Origin: Castanea sativa
Lineage: Eukaryota > Streptophyta > Magnoliopsida > Fagales > Fagaceae
Length of the DNA: 64,000 nucleotides
Direction: 5' to 3'
Assembly (NCBI RefSeq): GCF_040712315.1
Contig: NC_134015.1
Location: 51,429,964 to 51,493,963, forward strand
Position numbers and translations under genes: made by a program. Below the pieces are notes generated by a model. That model did no database searches. It was not told the DNA's origin and saw only the letters and a list, made by a program, of their open reading frames with translations. Every line of letters starts with the position of its first letter. The first letter of the stretch is position 1. Positions 12,414-26,047 of this stretch are shown piece by piece.

Positions 12414-15400
12414 TCATGGGACTATTTCTTCAGGAAAGCTGGCTTTTCCTGAGTAGACATACTTCATCTCCTCCTTCCATGCCTGCAAAACATCTATCTC
12501 ATTAGCTGGAAACAACAGACATTGAACTGATTACATTTTATGGTTTATATCAATAATCATAAAACTTGCCTCATGTCGAAATGCAATCCTTATTTCGGGA
12601 ACATTTGTTTTTTCAATATCATTTCCTTCAGGGCCACTCAAGTAATATTTATCACCATGCCAATGCAACTGCAAGAGGAATATTATCATAATCATTATTA
12701 GAAGTAATATTTAAATACCAACTTTTGGTAATTATTCTGCTTCTCCATGCCAAAAACACACAGCTGCAAATTGCAGACCCAAATAGAGAACAAAAGGGAG
12801 TAGGTGTTTGGAAAGGTTAAAAGGATACACCAATTCATAGCAAGAACTTTAATCTCCTTCCCCAAACATGGGAGCAGTGGAATTCATGGAACCATCTACT
12901 TAAGCCACTTTCTATCAGTTGTATGTTAAAGAAATGTAGCTCAATATCAGGTTGGATACACAACACATTTTATTATGAAGTTACACACGCATCCAGGGAA
13001 TCATGAACGCGCGACTTTAACCTCTATCCCATAATTGAGGATGTAAAGTTTGAGTTAGAGCTCGTTACCTCAGGTTATAACTTAATACTATTCCTAGTGC
13101 AAGTCCCACTTAGGTGGAGTCATGAGAGGGGTGGCATGGGCATGATGATCCTATTCTTGCATGAAGCGAACACTCACAAAACTTGAACCCATGCACAAGT
13201 GCTTGACACCCAAAGACCTTGCCAGTGTACCAGGCAATGGCCCTAAGTCATCATCATCTTCTTCTGCTAGCTTATGCACAACTTTTTAAAGATTACTTTT
13301 GCTAGATTCAGCCGTACTTTTACCCAACTTATTTTTTAAGCCAAAATATAAGCAAATGAAAATACGTTATCCCAAATGGACCCTAACTAATACAGCATAT
13401 TTCCTTTTGCTTGTGTTGTAGCATAAAGCACAATCATTATGAGTATGATTTTCCACGCTTTCAAAATATTCAACTTTCTAATAGGTAAAAAGTAGACATG
13501 TTGGAGTTATGGACACACTTTCCTGAAACATAAAGTTTCAGATCCACAAAATTAATTTCAGCTTGTGTGTAATTTTTTTTCTTCAGATTTGTATAGGCCA
13601 ACTCAAAAAATTGTTGTTTGTCAAGTCCCTCACCTTTGCTGAATGTGAAAATCCAGACTGATAGACAGAATTTCTAGCTATCTCACAGAGGTCACAAGCA
13701 CTGAGCTTCCAGACCTGCAAAATTTCATTCTATAAGAGATAAATGACAATGACCAATGATAGAAAATAGTAGTGAACCAACCTGTGCTGCAACACTATAC
13801 TCTTCCACAAGCGCTTCTTTTGTTAAATGGATTTGCAAAGGGTCATCACTTGAGAGCGAGACATTTAGGCCACGCTGGAAGAACATTGGAAAAGGGTTGC
13901 GATGATAGTCCAAGAAAAGGGAGTTATTGCTCAAAGGCGACATGGCCAAACCAATCTGAAAAGATAAAAGAGAATTACTTTAGGACAGCAGATTATGACA
14001 CACTGGCTAGCAAGGAAAACTAAAATAATAATAAACAAATACAAGACAGAAAGCATAAACAAGTGGGTGAACCTGTGCAAGGTAATACAAGTACTGCAAA
14101 ACTGGAGATTTTCGCAGATTAATCCCATGAGATATATTGTGGCATAGAAGGAAAGCAGCAGCCAAATGGTCAACATCACCCGCCTGCAAAGGTTCCAAAA
14201 ATCATAAGCATCTTAGTAAACGTAAAAGAATAAAAACATAAACAACAGTAGAAGACAAAAACCTCTCCACAGTGGGGCCGAAGTTTTATTGTTGGCATTC
14301 CTTTTGATTCACGAAGCTGAAAAAAGAAGAAAACAAGAGCGCGATATCAATTTCCACCGACTTTTTTTTTCTTAGGTAGGGTAAAATAATGCAATATAGT
14401 AAAAGAAGGGTGAGAATTTGTAGAATGTAAGAGGACAAGGTGTAGTTTGCTGAGAAGACAAAATATAAGAATACCTTGTTGAGAGTATACAAGTTTGCAT
14501 AGCAGTAATAAACATAGTAGGAATATGCAGGATTGAACTCATTGGTCCATTCGGCCGGTGTAGGCATATGCTTAGTAGGACGCCGTTCTGGTTTACTTTC
14601 ATCATCTACAAGATCGAAACCCACCACCTGAATTGAAAATCAACTAATCTTATTATGCCCCCTAGAGTAAAAAAAAAAATGTCAAGCAAAAGTTGGATGG
14701 TATGAAGGGTATGTAATCATAAATATAGCAAATGCTTATTTTCATCCATGGTCTCATAATTGGTAACAATCCAATACAACAGAAATGAAGAGGTTAAAGT
14801 AGATTAATAAATAAATGCATTCCCAAGGCTAAGGAGGCACACACATAGACAAAATGAGGAACAATTATCTAGGATGGTTTGGCCTTCAACACAAGGACCT
14901 ATTAGTAGGATCTATAAGTAAACAATTTAAACAAGTGCTTCAATTCAACTTAAAGCGCAAGGGACAATAAAAAAATGCAGAAAAATGAAGGGTGGGTAAT
15001 GACAGAAGAAATGATTGCCAAGTGTATGATTAAGGCTTAGGCATATGGAGAAAGGAATTGTGGCTGACCCCAAGTAATGGAACCAAGGCTCCATTGAGTA
15101 GTTATGGTATCATTGACTTCAACACATGGGTCAGCTGGTATGGCCAACAATATTGAAAAATAGTCAAAAAGTACCATTTTGGAATTGCTGAACATGTCAA
15201 CAGTTCTTTAGAGGTTTGCAATACGAAGTTCACCACACACCTTGCAATGGTTTATCACTCTTGATAATTAAATAAAAAGGAGTTTGACATAAGTAACCAT
15301 GAAAAAGATATGGTTTAAGACTTGTGAAGCTAATAACACCTTCCCAACTGACATGGGACAGGGCAACCGACACATCTGATCTCAATCCCACAGTTATGGC

Positions 15401-18400
15401 CATATCGTTCTTCAAAGAGCATGGTTAGGAGCCACTTCAGTCAAATAGAAAGACAAACTGGCAGTTGTATCATGCAGCATTAGTCAAAAAATAATCACAT
15501 TGGATGGCAGCTATAATGGTAACTGTAAGCCAATATAATATATTTATATTTTTAACTGAAAATAGAATGCTGTGTTGATGTAAAATCTCAGATGTAAATT
15601 TTTTTTTTTAAATGTAAAACGCAACACACGGATCTATAATAACAAATTTTTATGAAGCTACAACACTAGTACTATCAAAAGACAAATGGAAAAAGAAACA
15701 AAAAGAAAGAATGAGGAATATAGTGAAACTCCGTCTTTTCTTTTTTTTTTGGCTGAGTTAGTGGAACTCCATATGAATCAACAAGTAGAATGATTATAAA
15801 ATTTTCAAATAACAAGGGTATATACAGAAATATGATATATTCAACTAACCTGCATCAGGAACAAATGTAATTGAGGGTGAGAATTTGGATCCACAGTGAC
15901 TTCAAATAGTGGAATAAAAATGTTATCTAAAATATTCTGAAAAGAGGTAACAATTCCCAATGTCTTGTACACATTATATAGCCGTGGTATCTGCACATTA
16001 AAGTTGATATAAAAATTGAGGAAAAAAGTTAGTGAAAAAGAGAAATATAACTCCCTGAAAATTTAAGGAGAAAGTAGCAATTAATAATACATTGGTAAAG
16101 ATAACATCCAGTTGATATAAAAATTGGGGGGGGGGAGAGAAGTTAATGAAAAGGACATAGAACTATAAAGCTCACTGAAAATTTAAGGAGAACGTAGCAA
16201 TTAACAATACATCAGTAAAGATAACATGCAAAGCCAATACAAAAAATCTTGATGCAAGCCAAAAAATAAGAAACAAGGAAATAAAATTGCCAAAGAGAAG
16301 ACAATAAGGTTCTTAAGAGAAGTGATGCTCCAAAATAGATTTGAACCATTGATGCAAAATTATGTCATTTTTATTACCAGTTAGAATATGCATCCAACAC
16401 AATCTCTTATGTATCACAAAATAAATAAATTATCATTAGGCTCAAGATCATACAGGTGCAGACAAATATATTTTGTACAGATTCTAATAAATTCTCATAC
16501 ATAATATCGCAAGCAATAGGGTGGTCCAAACTCAAAATGATTTTTTCCCACTCAGAATAGACGCCATATTGCTGTGTCTAAATCTTTGATATATCTCGTT
16601 CCACCATAAAGCTCCAAATACAAACACTTGCATTAAAATAATTATCCAGAGTCTAAATGTGGAGTATGATTAAATGTTACAATGTTAGAATAATGTCCCA
16701 CGCAGAATGAGGTTTATTAATTACCACGAGTTTTAATTTGGAGTAACATCAAATGGCCTGATGTTACTTTTCCACATGATCTTTTTGCCACCGAGCGAAC
16801 CACAACAACAATAGTACTTTTTTACACTTTCATATACTAGGGATTTCACATGGAAAAGAAAATGCTCCATACTAATTAAACGTTACAATGTTAGAATAAT
16901 GCCCCATGCAGAATGAGGTCTATCAATTACCACGGGTTTTAATTTGGAGTAACATCAAACGGCCTGAAGCTACTTTTCCACATGATCTTTTTGCCACCGA
17001 GTGAACCACAACAACAATAGCACTTTTTAGCTCTTTCATATACTAGGGATTTCACATCGAAAAGAAAATGTTCCATACTAATGGATTCCATTAAGACCAT
17101 GTCTATATCTGAATGCAAAACTAAAGAAAGTTACACTAAATCTTTCTCTCTCACACACACACATACACACACCCCTCTGTTATCCCCATTCCATTTGGTC
17201 CAATACTAAATAAACAATTAATTGCGCCATAATGCAATAACAGACAGAAGCATGACACATATAAACATACAAAGTTGAACATAAACAATATTATAACGAG
17301 CATGAGGTACCAGCAATGTGGAACCAATCATTTTACAAGAACCAGTACAGTGAACAGACAATTAGCCATACACACTAAGCAGCTATCAGAAGAAAAGGCC
17401 GAAAACATAGATTACCTGGATTAACCATACAGCAGTCTCACTATAGATAGCATTATTAACAAACCAACTCGCCAGCTGGTCCCATTCACTTTGTTTCCTT
17501 CCATAAATGGAAATCCTGTACTCAGCCATCTGAAAATGACAGAATGACATATGTTCTTTACAATTCAAAGTGACCAACTTTTTGAGACCAACAACTGTCT
17601 AATTGGTGTTACTATTGAGTTATACTTAGGACACAACTGATAAGATTAAGATATGTGCGCCAAAAGGCCCAAAACAAAAACCAATATCAATGAAATTACA
17701 CAACAGAAATTTTTCCATACAAGGAATCAATTTTATATATGCAGCAGTCATATGTCCCACTGATAGAGGATATAGTCCACATTTTGGATTATTCACGTTC
17801 CAAAATTTCCTCCATATCATTTATTTTATTGAATTTTATGCTGTGTTCCATATCAACCCCATAGTTACAAACAAAGCATACTGCCAAGTTTATTCTTTTT
17901 TTGGTGGGGGAGGGGGGGTACTCACTTCCAAACTAATTGCAAGTGTAACACTCGCCATTATGATAAGAAGGAATTAAGCAGATGAAAGCAAAAAGAATTC
18001 ATAAATTTAAAAAGTTTACAAAACAGAGGTGGCAGACCAAGTAGTACAGTTTTATAACAAATTGTATACGGAGAGAGAGAGGAGTGGCAGCCTTTTGTGG
18101 AAGGCCTGGAGTTTGATCAGATTGGAGAGGGAATGGCTTGAACGGAGGTTTGAAAAGGAGGAGATTCTTCGAGTTGTCCAAGAGCTAGAAGGAGATAAAG
18201 CCCTAGGTCCTGATGGTTTCTCTATGGCCTTCTACCAACATTGTTGGAGAGTTGTGGAAAGCGATGTTTTAGCTGTGTTTGAAGAGTTTTATCAATATAG
18301 TAAGTTTGAAAAATCTCTTAATGCAACTTTCATAGCTTTAATCCCTAAGAAGAATGGTGCCTCCAATATCCGCGACTTCAGACCTATTAGCTTGGTGGGT

Positions 18401-21400
18401 AGTGTATATAAGATCTTGGCTAAGATTTTGGCAAATCGCTTGAAAGAGGTTTTGGATCAGCTGATATTTGAGTCTCAGAATAGTTTTGTGGGCGGTAGAC
18501 AAATACTTGATTCAGTTCTTATCCCTAATGAGTGTGTTGATAGTCGGGTGAAGAGTAAGATTTCGGGGGTTATTTGTAAGCTGGATCTTGAGAAAGCCTA
18601 TGATCATGTGAATTGGGAGGCTCTTCTAGATTTGTTAAAGAGAATGGGATTTGGGGTGAAGTGGTGTAGGTGGATCTGTACTTGTATATCTACAGTTCAA
18701 TTCTATGTCTTGGTAAATGGGTCTCCAGCTGACTTTTTTGGAAGCTCAAGGGGATTGAGACAAGGGGACTCGCTACCTCCTATGTTGTTTTTGGTTATGA
18801 TGGAGGTTTTCAGTAGGATGATGAAAAGAATTGAAGGTGCTGATTTACTTCATGGTTTTAGGGCTGATGGTAGGCAGGGTGGAGGGGAATGTGTATCACA
18901 TCTTTTGTTTGCAGATGATATGATTCTGTTTTGAGATGCAGATGTGGAGCAGATTCTACATGTTCGGATGCTACTACTTTGTTTCCATACTGTGACAGGA
19001 TTAAAGGTAAATGGTTTGAAGAGTGAGATGGTTCCTATTGGGGAGGTTCATAATATCCATGTCTTGGCAGAGATTTTGGGTTGTAGGATTGGGTCTTTGC
19101 CTATGACCTATCTTGGTGTGCCTTTGGGGGCTTCCTACAAGTCCCCTACTATTTGGAATCCTATCTTGGAGAAAATAGATCTTAAGTTGGCTGGGTGGAA
19201 GAAGCTTTATTTGTCAAAAGATGGACAACTGATGTTGCTCAAGAGTACGTTATCTAGCCTTCCAACTTACTTTTTATCTCTTTATACTATCCCTACACAT
19301 GTGGCCAATAAAATTGAGAAGTTGCAAAGGGATTTTTTGTGGGGGGATTCCAAGACACATTTGGTGGGGTGGGATAAGGTGTGTGCACTTGTGGAAAATG
19401 ATGGGTTAGGAGTAAGGAAATTAACTACTTTTAATAAAGCCTTACTAGGGAAATGGTTATGGCGGTTTGGGGTTGAGGAGACAAGGCTTTGGAAAAGGGT
19501 TATAGCTTTGAAGTTTGGGGAAGAGTGGGGGGATGGACATCCAAGCTAGGTAAAGGTGTACACGGGTGTGGTCTGTGGAGAAGTACCCGGATGGGTTGGG
19601 AGGTTTTCAGCAAAAATATTCAGTTTGAGGTAGGGGTGGGGGATAGAGTGAAGTTTTGGACAGATAGGTGGTGTGGGGATTCACCATTCCAACTAACCTT
19701 TCCGACTGTATTTGGGATTGCTTCCAATAAAGCAGCCTCTGTGGCCTCTTGTCCAAAGCGGTTAGGGATAGAGGAACGAAGAAGCTGGGATGTCTGCTTC
19801 ATACAGAGACCAAATGATTGGGAGATGGGTGTTGTGGATGATTTTCTTCGTACTTTGGGTTCTAATTTACCTCCAACTGAGAATAGAGACCGTATGAGAT
19901 AGAAGTTAACGAAGAATGGGGATTTTGATATCTGCTCGTTTTATTATAAACTTCGAGGTCCCTTGCCTATTATCTTTCCTTGGAAAGGTATTTGGAAAGT
20001 TAAGGCTCCTTAGCGTGTTTCTTTCTTTATTTGGACCGCCGTATGGGACAAGATTCTTACAGGTGACAGTCTATGAGGTAGAGGGTTTGATTTTGTTGAC
20101 TGGTGCATTATGTGTCGTTGTAATGGAAAGACGGTGGATCATTTTTTACTTCATTGTGGAAAGGCTTATCGGCTGTGGAGCTTAGTTTTTAGATCATTTG
20201 CGATTTCATGGGTTTTGCCAAGATAGGTTGCAGATACTCTTTTTGGTTGGTGGAATTGGTTGGAAAAGCATTCGTCTAGCATTTGGAATTTAGCTCCGTT
20301 GTGCTTAATGTGGTGTATTTGGAGGGAGCGAAATTGGCGGACGTTTGAGGACATGGAAAGCACTGATGACCAGCTGCTCGCCTCTTTCAATGGCTCCCTT
20401 TTCGACTGGTCTAGGGCTTGGGGACTCACCTCTAGTGATTCTCTTCCCATGTTTCTAAGTTCTCTCTTTTGTAATTAGTTTTCTCTTTGTTTTTTCTTTT
20501 CTCTTTTTGTAATCTTTGATATGCTTTATACCGTTATGCATGAGATAGTTTTTTGAATATACATCTTTATTACTTATCAATAAAAATCTTGGCTTTTGTA
20601 CCTAGTTGCCCAGCAAGTACAGATATAGTAGCCAAAATTCAAGGAGTTCAGCAAGCTTGAAGAGACTCCAATGTAATTTTTTATAAAAAGAACAAAAAAT
20701 CTCTTCTTAAAATAACAAAAAATCTCTCTATATAAGTACATGAAACTATAAGAGTCTGACTATTTGGCTTAAATTTAAGTGCAGCAGAATATGATGGTGC
20801 AAAAATGATGCGCATCCCTTGTTGCAAGTTGCTCTAATGTATTTTCAAAGACCAAATCAGTAAAAAGTTATTACTAGGTAAGCTGAGATATCTGCAGCTG
20901 CAGGATTATCCAGTAAAATCGACAAGACACCCAACAATTATGAACATGAGCATACTATGGAACAGGAGAGAGAACAAGGCAGAAATAAATTTGACAATTC
21001 ATATCTTCTAACATCATAATTGATATAAACCTGGTATTTGCTTGCTTCAAGATCAGATAAAACTTGCTTGGTTACTTCTGCCAAAAACCGACCTGTAGTA
21101 CTCACCCAAACAAAAAAAAAAATAACAATCAGTTCAATTTAAATAAAGATAAAGTAAAACAGAAGAGAAAAAGAATTAAACCAATACATAATGAATCCAA
21201 CTTCGCAAAATATGAGATGTCAAGTTTAAAGCATCACTCTGTATATTAAATTAGGCTCAAGGTACCTACCCACCCTATATTGGAGTGATTTGATTCAAAA
21301 TTAATCAAAAGGTAAGCATGAAAATAAAATTTAAAATGAAAAAACAAAAAGGGAAAGGACCCAGAGGAAGTTAGAGAAGGCAAAATCAGGACCTAAAAGC

Positions 21401-23965
21401 ATATGGTTTTAAGTACAATGGCAAGAAAAAATTCATGTAGATAACCCAAGTAATTAAGATCAACACTCTGCTAAGCTTGCTTATTCTAACTTATTTCGTT
21501 TCTTACACTAGTCAATAATGCTAAAATACGTTAATTCCATTTCCTTACGAACCATATATTCAGTTTCAAAACGCCTCACCAATTTGAATTAACTAACCTA
21601 GTAATATTGTAAAACCAGATTAGGCACACATGACACATCCGATTGTCATAAATCTATCTGTTAGATTCTGGCGTAAGAAAATCTAGAGTTCTAAATGATG
21701 TATTCATGTTTGTATTTTCCAAATTGGAACTTATAATAAAAAAGATAAATCAATTACAAAGGAGCAGAAAAAATGATCAAAACAAAAGGTTGGTTCTAAT
21801 TCCAAATGCTTCTCCAAATGCAATTGACTCTCATTCCAAATTGCAATCATCAAAGATTACCCAGGCAACAAGTAGTTTTAAAACTGTTATTGTGAACCAA
21901 ACCTTGGATAAGATTGTCCTGCTTTAAGAATATCTCTCGGAGTCTGCTCTGTCCACAAGGATTATACTTAAGGTTGAATTTGTCAAATCGATGGAATGTG
22001 CTTTTATCAGCATGGACATCCAACAAATCAACATTAAGATCATGCCTGCATTGCAATTGCCTTCAGTTTAGATAAACAAGGACACACATGCAAAAACACA
22101 CACAGAGAGAGGGAGAGAGAGAATTCTTCTAGCAAAAATCAAGATAACTATAATAATGCATACCCTGACAAGTCCAAGCTCTCAAAAACTTCCCTAAGAG
22201 TCATATACTTTCCATCTCTGAATATGACAACCTGTCCAATGTAGTTATAGTGTAATTAAGAAGCATCAACAAAAATAAATTGAAAAGGGAGAGAAAGTTG
22301 GTAAGACGTATTAAACCAGCACTGCCCATAGTTGATGCAACCAATGTTGGTTGAAACTAAAGATAGACCTAATTCACTGAAACAAACAGTTTGGAGGGGC
22401 GGAAAAAAACAATTTCAACCTCATCAGGTTCTTTTCTTAGCTTTGACTTGATGAAGCGTAGGAGATGTTTCTGGTTCATGCATGCAGAATGATGCACATG
22501 TGTATCAACCTTTCTGATATTGTAAAAATCACGGTGTGGCGCACTCTTTTGAGCCAGAAACTCCCTATCTGCATTTACTAACAGATGAAGGCGGAATTTC
22601 TGTATAATGTTCAGGTATAAGTGATATACATTGGCTAAAATGAAGAACACAAAATAGAAGTTCAAAACAGAGATTGCAGGATGCTACCTCCTCAAGAAAT
22701 CGCAGTCTATGATGGCATGAAGAGCGAACATTTCCAAGAGATGTTACTTTTAGGAGTTGATGCATATCAGTGAAAAATCTTGTTGAACTTGCAACAGGGA
22801 AAAGATCCACAGTATCTGTGTTATAATAGAGAGAGAGAGAGAGAGAGAGGGAGCTTTAATATTCTTATAATCCAAAAACTAAATGCTAACGCAAAAATAA
22901 ATTTAATTAAGTATTTGACAAAGAATGTTTATTTTACTGAACTATGAATTACTTTGCAATGCTTACCATTTTCACTTGCATAAACATGTACAACTCCATC
23001 TTCCATTTTGAAACGGTGCTGCTTGGAAAATCAGAAAGCATCAAACAAATGAATGGCTGTACTTGAATGTATACATTCACATAGCTTTCATACGTATCAG
23101 GGAAAAAATCTTTAAAAATTTCACACCATGAACAAGCAAAAAATGACTCACAGCTGTTGCTTCAACAGGTTCAAAGTGAAAGGGATCACTTTTCGTATTG
23201 GATGCACTAGATTTCCCCTCAGTTTCCTTCTTCCATGGAGCAACCATTTCCCTATAGACATAATTTTTACGCAACTCTAAACATTCACGAATCATTTTTT
23301 GTACTTCTTCCTCTTCTCTGCTTGTTGACTCCGACCCCACATGTTCTTACAAGAGAAATAGAGAAATAGGCATCATGTGGTTAGTCCCTTCTTCAAATAA
23401 TAATATTAAAACAACTGTGCATTTACAGAGGTTGAATAAGGCTATTGTCTGTAACTATTAAAAACACATTACTTCTTCCACATATAATTGCAATTAAGTA
23501 GCGTAAAAAAGTAGAATTTTGAATGCCACCAATGAGTTAGTCAACAAATAATATAGCCAACAAATTCAATTTTCAACAAAATTTGAGGCAATTAAAAGAC
23601 AGATCTCCAACAAAATAGGTGGAAAAAGGAATTTAAAAATACCATGGAGTGTTGCTCTCAGAGCTAAAACGGTGTTGTCAAAATTAGGATCATTCCCCAC
23701 CATGTGCACTGAAGGTGTATCTACCTTTCCATCACCACGCAGATCTACACTAGCTTTCGCTTCAGTTGCAGTTGCCATACACATTTTATCTTGGATACAC
23801 TTCCCACCTTCATCTATTTTTTGAATGCTGCAAGTTTTTTGGTTGTTTGAATTTACATCCTGCAAATCCAGCAACCGGTAAAACAGATTTATTCTGGATA
23901 CTCTCTTTTTTTGGTTATCACAGATTTTCTATAAACAATGACTATAAAGTAGAAAACTGAGAAAC

Positions 23966-24000
<35 letters not shown>

Positions 24001-25596
24001 GTTTGGTATTTTTCTCAACATTGACATTACTCATATGGTAACGAATAACAATACATACAAAAGATTAAAGTTTATTTTCAAGGCCATTGTGCTAATTTTA
24101 ATAAATTCAGTGGCATACGCAACCTAGTTTTGGTAAACTGACTGATTTACTTTCTAAAACTAAATACAACATTTTTAAAATTCAAGCTAATGCGTATTAA
24201 AATATGAATAAGTTGATATAACTACACATACTTGTGCATTTGTGAAATCAATTGGAGAATCTATGTTTCCATAGTTGAAAAGCATGTCTTCTCCATTTGT
24301 AAGCTCGGTTCCATCGTCGTCAGAATCCCCATCATCATCAAAAGCATTGCCACCAGGGGACCTTGGTGTCACTAGCCTACCAACAGATGCCACCCTCGTA
24401 TACTTTGCAGAATGATTAACAAACCGATCCAGTCCTGCAAACAACCAAAGCATAACAAAAGGTGCTGCTCTTTAGGATTCAAATAGCATTTACACATCAA
24501 GATCAAGCAATCAGGGGCTTACGTTGGCAACACCAGAACTATATTAATCACGGCAATTAGTATTCAGCTTCTTTTTCCTTTTGTTTTCTCTTCTTTCTTT
24601 CTTTTTTAAATTTTTTGAGTAGTAGTTAAATTTACTTGTAAAGTTACAAAAAAAAAAAAAAACAACAACAACAACAAAGCCTTAGACCCATTTTTTTTTG
24701 GGTATTCCTTTATTCTATTTTGTCCAAAGTCATACTGTCACTTCCTTAATTGACGTGCCCTTTTTACTATTTCTACAAATGTTACTAAGCCAAAATTTCA
24801 AGCTAGTCAAGGTCGGCCATTTTCCGCAATTGTATTCTATCCAAAGTCATACTCTCTGTTACTTCTTTAATCAACTTCGTAATGAATATTAATTATTACA
24901 CCCTAAAGCAACTATTGATTCAACTTAATTGCACAAAACATTACATTCTTTTACTAGTTACAAATTTGACAGTTAGCATTATCTTAATCCCTCTTCTATA
25001 AAAATGAATTTTCTCAAACTATTTGCAAAGAATATATCACTGAAAAATCAAAATTAAATTTAAAATTGAAAGGAGAAAATAGAAGGCATTCATAGTTTCA
25101 TACCATCTCTCTGATCCAATCGAAGAGGCGGAAGCCCCGAGGGAATCAAATTGAGTTTATCGAGCGATGGAGCAGCATAACTTTTGGCTCGAAGTCCCAT
25201 CGGCTGATCGAACTTGTGGTTCTCATCCAAAAAATCGTTTCCGGGAGCCACATTGGGCAGCGAAGACGAGATTCTATAGCCGCGAAGCAAGTTCTCGTCG
25301 AGCGAATTCGAAAGGTCCCGGGACCACTTTTTCCGATCGATCACCAATTCCTCGTCGGAACCGGAGCCTCCTCCGTCGCCGTCTACCTCCACCTCTGCTT
25401 CTTCTTCGTCTTCTTCTTCTTCGTCTTCTTCGTGGTTAGCGGCATTGAGAGGGCGGATACGGCGGATCTCGATGAGGCGGTTGAGGACCTGGTCGACGCT
25501 GCGCTTGTGGAAGTAGAAGGCGGAGATGGCCATGAGCGAGGCTCCCACCAAGGCCGCCATGGCTAGTTGCAGAGACGACGCTGAAGGCGAATCCAT
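12414..25596 (-). CDS. FAC1: AMP deaminase (FAC1/AMPD type)
   Basis: Converts AMP to IMP and ammonia in purine metabolism. Nineteen exons: 25596-25104, 24434-24232, 23859-23643, 23345-23152, 23018-22967, 22815-22688, 22599-22420, 22231-22164, 22045-21903, 21092-21031, 17529-17416, 15990-15850, 14627-14475, 14316-14263, 14183-14073, 13955-13782, 13714-13634, 12668-12570 and 12482-12414. All phases agree, giving about 911 aa. An N-terminal hydrophobic helix (about residues 10-30, [19 protein letters not shown]) suggests membrane anchoring, followed by an acidic low-complexity stretch. The catalytic domain shows [12 protein letters not shown] (metal-binding HxH), [18 protein letters not shown] and SLSSDDPLQ (catalytic Asp pair). 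It ends in FPEEIVP. An upstream in-frame Met at 25752 would add 52 residues; I prefer 25596, which puts the helix at the N terminus. Intron 18 is GC-AG, and intron 10 carries an antisense LINE. It appears functional. Confidence 0.95.
15721..15772. mobile_element. Possible tail-only scar with diverged TSD
   Basis: TAGTGAAACTCCGT (15721-15734) and TAGTGGAACTCCAT (15759-15772) match at 12 of 14 positions and flank a T-rich insert. It resembles the exact-TSD scars elsewhere but is older or coincidental. It lies in AMPD intron 12. Confidence 0.35.
16002..16228. repeat. Tandem duplication of about 115 bp in AMPD intron 11
   Basis: Two successive copies start near 16002 and 16111. They share AAAGTTGATATAAAAATTG-like starts, AAATTTAAGGAGAA blocks and GTAAAGATAACAT ends. 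The second copy contains a G run absent from the first. Confidence 0.7.
16669..17080. repeat. Tandem duplication of about 206 bp in AMPD intron 11
   Basis: The block beginning TTACAATGTTAGAATAATG at 16677 is repeated from 16883. The following 190 bases stay closely similar, including CCACATGATCTTTTTGCCA and ACCACAACAACAATAG. The period is 206 bp. With the duplication at 16002 it accounts for much of this intron's length. Confidence 0.8.
17905..17930. repeat. G-run in intron
   Basis: A plus-strand run of GGTGGGGGAGGGGGGG lies in AMPD intron 10, shortly before the LINE. It is a simple low-complexity tract. Confidence 0.5.
18010..20586 (+). mobile_element. 5'-truncated L1-type LINE in AMPD intron 10
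   Basis: This non-LTR retrotransposon is inserted antisense to AMP deaminase between exons 10 and 11. The 5' end begins inside ORF2, just before the reverse transcriptase domain, so the endonuclease part is missing. The 3' end is near ACTTATCAATAAAAA, resembling a short A-rich LINE tail. I could not find a convincing target duplication, and the 5' boundary is good to about 20 bases only. Intron splicing signals on both sides are unaffected. Confidence 0.85.
18029..20478 (+). pseudogene. LINE ORF2 reverse transcriptase remnant
   Basis: Reverse transcriptase blocks appear in order: [64 protein letters not shown] and [10 protein letters not shown] with the catalytic FADD. Four bases after MILF-coding sequence the frame meets a single TGA (18932-18934), then stays open in the same frame to 19549 through the thumb region ([21 protein letters not shown]). 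Frameshifts near 19500-19550 and again near 19900 and 20200 move the rest ([12 protein letters not shown], the zinc-binding RT tail, [14 protein letters not shown]) into other frames. It is an inactive copy. The closeness of the remaining reading frame suggests moderate age. Confidence 0.88.
22829..22849. repeat. (GA)n microsatellite in AMPD intron 5
   Basis: About ten GA repeats lie 14 bases upstream (in gene sense) of the exon 6 acceptor. In gene sense they form a CT tract that doubles as the polypyrimidine tract. Confidence 0.8.
23968..24000. repeat. (TA)n(CA)n microsatellite in AMPD intron 2
   Basis: Seven TA repeats are followed by ten AC repeats. This is a compound dinucleotide microsatellite. 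Confidence 0.85.
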
Positions 25597-25904
25597 GAGA
25601 AAGTGGTTCTTCGTGAACCTTGTTGAAGAATTTTCGGAAAACGGGAACCCTATGTCATGAGCGAGTGTGAGAATCGAAGAGTAGAGTAAGGGACTGTCAC
25701 TGCAATTGTTTGGCTGGTAGTAACAGTTCTTCTGTCCGTTGAAATGATTCACGGGGCCCTTTTATATCAGGTTAGACTTCAAGGTTCGAGCCATGGCTTT
25801 TGTGCTTCAAAATGTGGGAAAAGTCCAAATTTATTTGTTTTTTAAATGAAAAATAGAATCTATGTGTATCTTGACTTTTTCTTTTTTTTTTTTTTTTAGA
25901 TAGT

Positions 25905-26047
25905 ATTTCATTTTATAGCGTCCGCTCTTGATGATAACTCTTTATTATCAGACTATAATATTAATTAATTTTTAGGGTAGGCGGGGATTGAATCATAAAT
26001 CTCTTATACAACCATCAGAGACTTCGCCAGTTGAGCTAACTGGAATC

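Noticed and set aside
25597..25752. Upstream in-frame start for AMP deaminase adding 52 residues
   Set aside because: The added segment is Ser/Asn-rich without motif and would bury the hydrophobic N-terminal helix. The inner Met fits the family better, though RNA evidence would decide.
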